Below are positions 51,574 through 53,374 of a DNA stretch of 53,374 bases, one piece after another (the stretch's first letter is position 1; each line of letters starts with the position of its first letter). This DNA comes from a virus, in IMG/VR virus record IMGVR_UViG_3300034994_000033, positions 1-53,374 of that record. One strand, written 5' to 3'. A program made the translations under genes and the position numbers. The notes beneath the pieces are model-generated. The model did not search any database. It was given only the letters and a program-made list of their open reading frames with translations, and was not told where the DNA came from.

Positions 51574-51939
51574 ATGTTAAACGTGAATGATTCCAGTATG
51601 GCGGCAAATGCAATCTGTCACGCTGCCGAAATGACCCGCGAAACGATCAGAATGGCAGTCTACGAGTACGAACGTCCGTCAACGGTACACAAACCCCGTC
51701 TTTTCATTGATGGCGATCATTGGTGTGCTCTCTTCGGTGAGAATTTACAGGACGGTGTTGCAGGATTCGGGGTGTCTCCTTCGGCGGCAATGAACGATTT
51801 TGACAACAACTGGTGTAGGCCGCTACCGCCCAAAATGAGCGGTATTCCCGGCATGACTCAAAAGGATTTCGAAACCGTCGTGGCAGAAGAACAACGGATA
51901 ATTGACCGGGAAAATTTGGAGAAGCTGAAAGAAGGATAA
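51574..51939 (+). CDS. Hypothetical cassette protein
   Basis: This 121-residue protein starts at ATG 51574, with AAAGGAG upstream. ENLQDGVAGFGVSPSAAMNDFDNNW is a pattern seen in small phage early proteins of unknown function. The TAA stop is part of the core GGATAAC. It is the only gene of its cassette. Confidence 0.7.
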   Translation: MLNVNDSSMAANAICHAAEMTRETIRMAVYEYERPSTVHKPRLFIDGDHWCALFGENLQDGVAGFGVSPSAAMNDFDNNWCRPLPPKMSGIPGMTQKDFETVVAEEQRIIDRENLEKLKEG

Positions 51940-51986
51940 CGGCCTTGGCAATCAGCGGGTTCACCGCTGGATTGACTTGGTTAAAC
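51934..51986. other. attC-like site H
   Basis: The left box is GGATAAC (51934-51940) and the right box GTTAAAC (51980-51986). The stem CAATCAGCGG/CCGCTGGATTG has one bulged G. The right side GTTAAACC is complementary over 8 bases to GGTTTAAC at 52251-52258. Confidence 0.85.
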
Positions 51987-52005
51987 CAGCGAAAGGAGAA
52001 AAATT

Positions 52006-52257
52006 ATGTCACACGGATGCTCAAGCCGATCAATAACCAGTATGGAACAGTTTGGACAGTTGAGCGGCGAACCCCAAACCAGCTCCGAGCGTATGCACAG
52101 GGCTGAGGCATTAGCAAACCATTATCGCAATGCACTGAAATTAATTGCAGATTCTGATATTACTCCAGAGATTGCAAAACAGATTTCCGATGGGGTCTCC
52201 GTAGACCGAATTTATGAAAATATCGCATACGAGGCGCTGCAACTAGAGTCGGTTTAA
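52006..52257 (+). CDS. Hypothetical cassette protein
   Basis: This 83-residue protein has GAAAGGAG before the ATG. It has a flexible Ser-rich start, then helices (MHRAEALANHYRNALKLIADS). Its stop is inside the core TTTAAC. Function unknown. Confidence 0.65.
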   Translation: MSHGCSSRSITSMEQFGQLSGEPQTSSERMHRAEALANHYRNALKLIADSDITPEIAKQISDGVSVDRIYENIAYEALQLESV

Positions 52258-52320
52258 CGGGGCGGCGGATGAGCAGCTGTCCCGCGAAGCGGGGTGACTG
52301 TCTCTATCCGTTGGTTCGAC
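52252..52320. other. attC-like site G
   Basis: The left box is GTTTAAC (52252-52258) and the right box GTTCGAC (52314-52320). The stems CGGAT/ATCCG, GAGCAG/CTGTCTC and CCCGC/GCGGG give a long hairpin. The right side GTTCGACGCC matches, with one mismatch, the reverse complement of GGCGACGAAC at the far end of the cassette. Confidence 0.78.
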
Positions 52321-52435
52321 GCCCCGGAGGGGCGCTCGCAACCAATGTAAGCAAGTGGGGGTGGGGTCGATTCGGAACCTCGCCGCTTTTGACTCAAAAC
52401 AGTTTGTTGGCCGGAACGGCCATAAGGGGGTTGGT

Positions 52436-52684
52436 GTGAAACCTAGATTGAAATGTGATAATTGCGATTGGACTCAACAGACTGAATCATGCAAAGAAGC
52501 GGCAACTTGGCTGAATAAGCAGTGCCCTGCTTGTGGCAAGTGTGAAATTGTATCTATGGCGGATTTAATGGTACTGGCACAAATCCAGGGGTTAGAAGAT
52601 TTTGGCCTTGCTGGAGAGTCTGACTCTGTTTTGGATGGAGAATCGGTACGGTATGAAATTGATACTGCCGTGCTCCGTGGTTGA
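52436..52684 (+). CDS. Zinc-ribbon cassette protein
   Basis: This 82-residue protein has CDNC and CPACGKC, a zinc ribbon, then an acidic tail. AAGGGGG precedes GTG 52436; the longer reading from 52355 has a poor start context. Zinc ribbons recur in this phage's early genes and cassettes, but the role is unknown. Confidence 0.62.
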   Translation: MKPRLKCDNCDWTQQTESCKEAATWLNKQCPACGKCEIVSMADLMVLAQIQGLEDFGLAGESDSVLDGESVRYEIDTAVLRG

Positions 52685-52730
52685 TTTTGTCGGGCAACGC
52701 CCGTGGCGAGGTTTTGAATCGGCCTTAAAT

Positions 52731-52754
52731 CAGCTGCTCATCCGCCGCCCCGTT
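52731..52754. repeat. Inverted copy of half of attC site G
   Basis: These 24 bases are the exact reverse complement of 52256-52279, the left half of site G. They lie near the other end of the same cassette, followed by a second palindrome (TTGCCCCGCAGGGGC). It looks like a hybrid left by recombination between oppositely oriented sites. Confidence 0.85.
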
Positions 52755-52771
52755 CGTTGCCCCGCAGGGGC

Positions 52772-52836
52772 GACGAACGCTGTAGCGTGACCAGCGGCGG
52801 GTTTTAGCCGACTGGTCCACAGCGTTGGTTAGGGCG
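52772..52836. other. attC-like site J
   Basis: The left box GACGAAC (52772-52778) is atypical. The right box GTTAGGG begins at 52828. The stems AACGCTG/CAGCGTT, GACCAG/CTGGTC and CGGC/GCCG form a nearly perfect hairpin. GTTAGGGCG is complementary over 9 bases to CGCCCTAAC at 53243-53251. Confidence 0.8.
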
Positions 52837-52844
52837 GGTTTTCG

Positions 52845-53213
52845 ATGCCATTTATGACAAAAGAACAAATCAATTGGGCGTGTGACACCATCGGGGATCT
52901 TCTCCGGGAATGGAAGCGCCTGCATGTTGAAAACGAATCCCTGAAAAGGGAAATACAGCAGTTGAGGAGCAAAACAATGATGCGAGCAAAAATGAAAGTG
53001 GCAAGAGTCGAAAACAAAGGGGCACACGAGAAACTTGATTTTTCGGCTGTCTGCAAAAACGATGGATATCCGGCAGACGGTAGCGACGAAAACAACACAT
53101 TTGCAATGTGGACACCTTCCGCCGAACTTTCCATGACCATCAACAATCCGGCACTGATCGGCAAGTTCTCCGTTGGTCAAGAGTTCTATCTTGATTTCAC
53201 TCTGGCAGAGTAG
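52845..53213 (+). CDS. Hypothetical cassette protein
   Basis: This 122-residue protein has a helical, coiled-coil-like N-terminus (REWKRLHVENESLKREIQQL). A beta-rich module follows (NTFAMWTPSAELSMTINNPALIGKF, then GQEFYLDFTLAE), a pattern common in small phage proteins. ATG 52854 is an alternative start. It is the cassette left of methyltransferase copy A. Confidence 0.68.
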   Translation: MPFMTKEQINWACDTIGDLLREWKRLHVENESLKREIQQLRSKTMMRAKMKVARVENKGAHEKLDFSAVCKNDGYPADGSDENNTFAMWTPSAELSMTINNPALIGKFSVGQEFYLDFTLAE

Positions 53214-53218
53214 CAATC

Positions 53219-53247
53219 GGGGCGGCAGGGCTTCGGTCTTGTCGCCC
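53219..53247. other. Orphan hairpin at cassette end
   Basis: GGGCGGCAGGGC and GTCTTGTCGCCC form an imperfect hairpin just left of TAAC. The CTTCGG-type loop resembles sites C and D. It may be a degenerate attC half or a weak terminator. Confidence 0.5.
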
Positions 53248-53302
53248 TAACGGAGGAGATAAGCAGTGAGCGAAGCGAATCTGATTGATCGTATTGTTAT
53301 GC
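53243..53302. other. attC-like site F (copy of site E)
   Basis: The left box CGCCCTAAC (53243-53251) belongs to the preceding cassette. From TAAC on the site is identical to site E, including GTTATGC at 53296-53302. The identity begins exactly at TAA/C, the crossover position expected on the minus strand. Confidence 0.68.
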
Positions 53303-53374
53303 CGGTTGTCGATCTGAATATGCTCCGGGCATACAAGAAAAAATTCAACTTCTTCGAGACCCCGGAAGTGTTAG
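53266..53374 (+). CDS. Adenine DNA methyltransferase, copy A, 5' end
   Basis: The first 109 bases of the gene are identical to 2631-2739. The sequence ends here, inside the gene; the 3' end is at bases 1-103. The preceding 127-bp shared tract starts at TAAC 53248. Confidence 0.85.
   Translation, partial: MSEANLIDRIVMPVVDLNMLRAYKKKFNFFETPEVL

Overview
This window looks like almost the whole genome of a temperate, short-tailed (podovirus-like) phage of a Gram-negative host. The virion set is terminase, a P22-sized portal, an N4-gp56-type capsid protein, connector and tail-tip genes, tail spike and fibres, and ejected internal proteins. There is no tape measure, tail tube or sheath. A Rz/Rz1 spanin pair with a lipobox implies an outer membrane. 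Nothing here fixes the host genus; a Desulfuromonadales-like proteobacterium is only a guess. Both contig ends lie inside one copy of a duplicated adenine methyltransferase gene: base 1 matches base 3095 and base 53374 matches base 2739. The simplest reading is a circular map of about 53.7 kb with some 355 bp missing at the junction.

The main discovery is a phage-borne integron. The gene at 3257-4420 is an integron-type integrase (IntI) that carries the IntI-specific insertion. Upstream of it, running left across the junction to 51488, is an array of about ten small gene cassettes. They are separated by 50-75 bp attC-like palindromes bounded by TAAC and GTTR boxes. In nine of ten cassettes the right-end core is complementary, over 7-11 bases, to the right box of that cassette's own attC; this could not be checked for the cassette that spans the junction. 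The two methyltransferase copies share the attC upstream of the gene and diverge exactly at TAAC on each side. The attC therefore travels 5' of the gene, and the genes read toward intI, with the phage early transcription. Cargo includes two different DNA methyltransferases, zinc-ribbon proteins and small phage-type unknowns.

Layout. 45168-51494: early operon from a canonical promoter with repeated operators, made of small regulators, zinc proteins and a ParB-like protein. 51495 through the junction to 3197: cassette array. 3257-6193: intI, then replication genes with lambda-like iterons. 6288-24351: packaging, head, tail, spike and fibres, including an odd SAM-methyltransferase/GT9 glycosyltransferase fusion. 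24416-39440: internal virion proteins ending in a 3,744-residue polyvalent protein. 39528-42078: lysis genes and two small genes. 42159-45059, minus strand: attP-like tRNA-Pro fragment, frameshifted phage integrase, XRE regulator, moron genes and a CI-type repressor.

Three copies of a 26-bp element precede terS, the internal-protein operon and the lysis operon; they look like late-gene control sites. Four small ORFs with good ribosome binding sites are nested out of frame at module junctions of the polyvalent gene.
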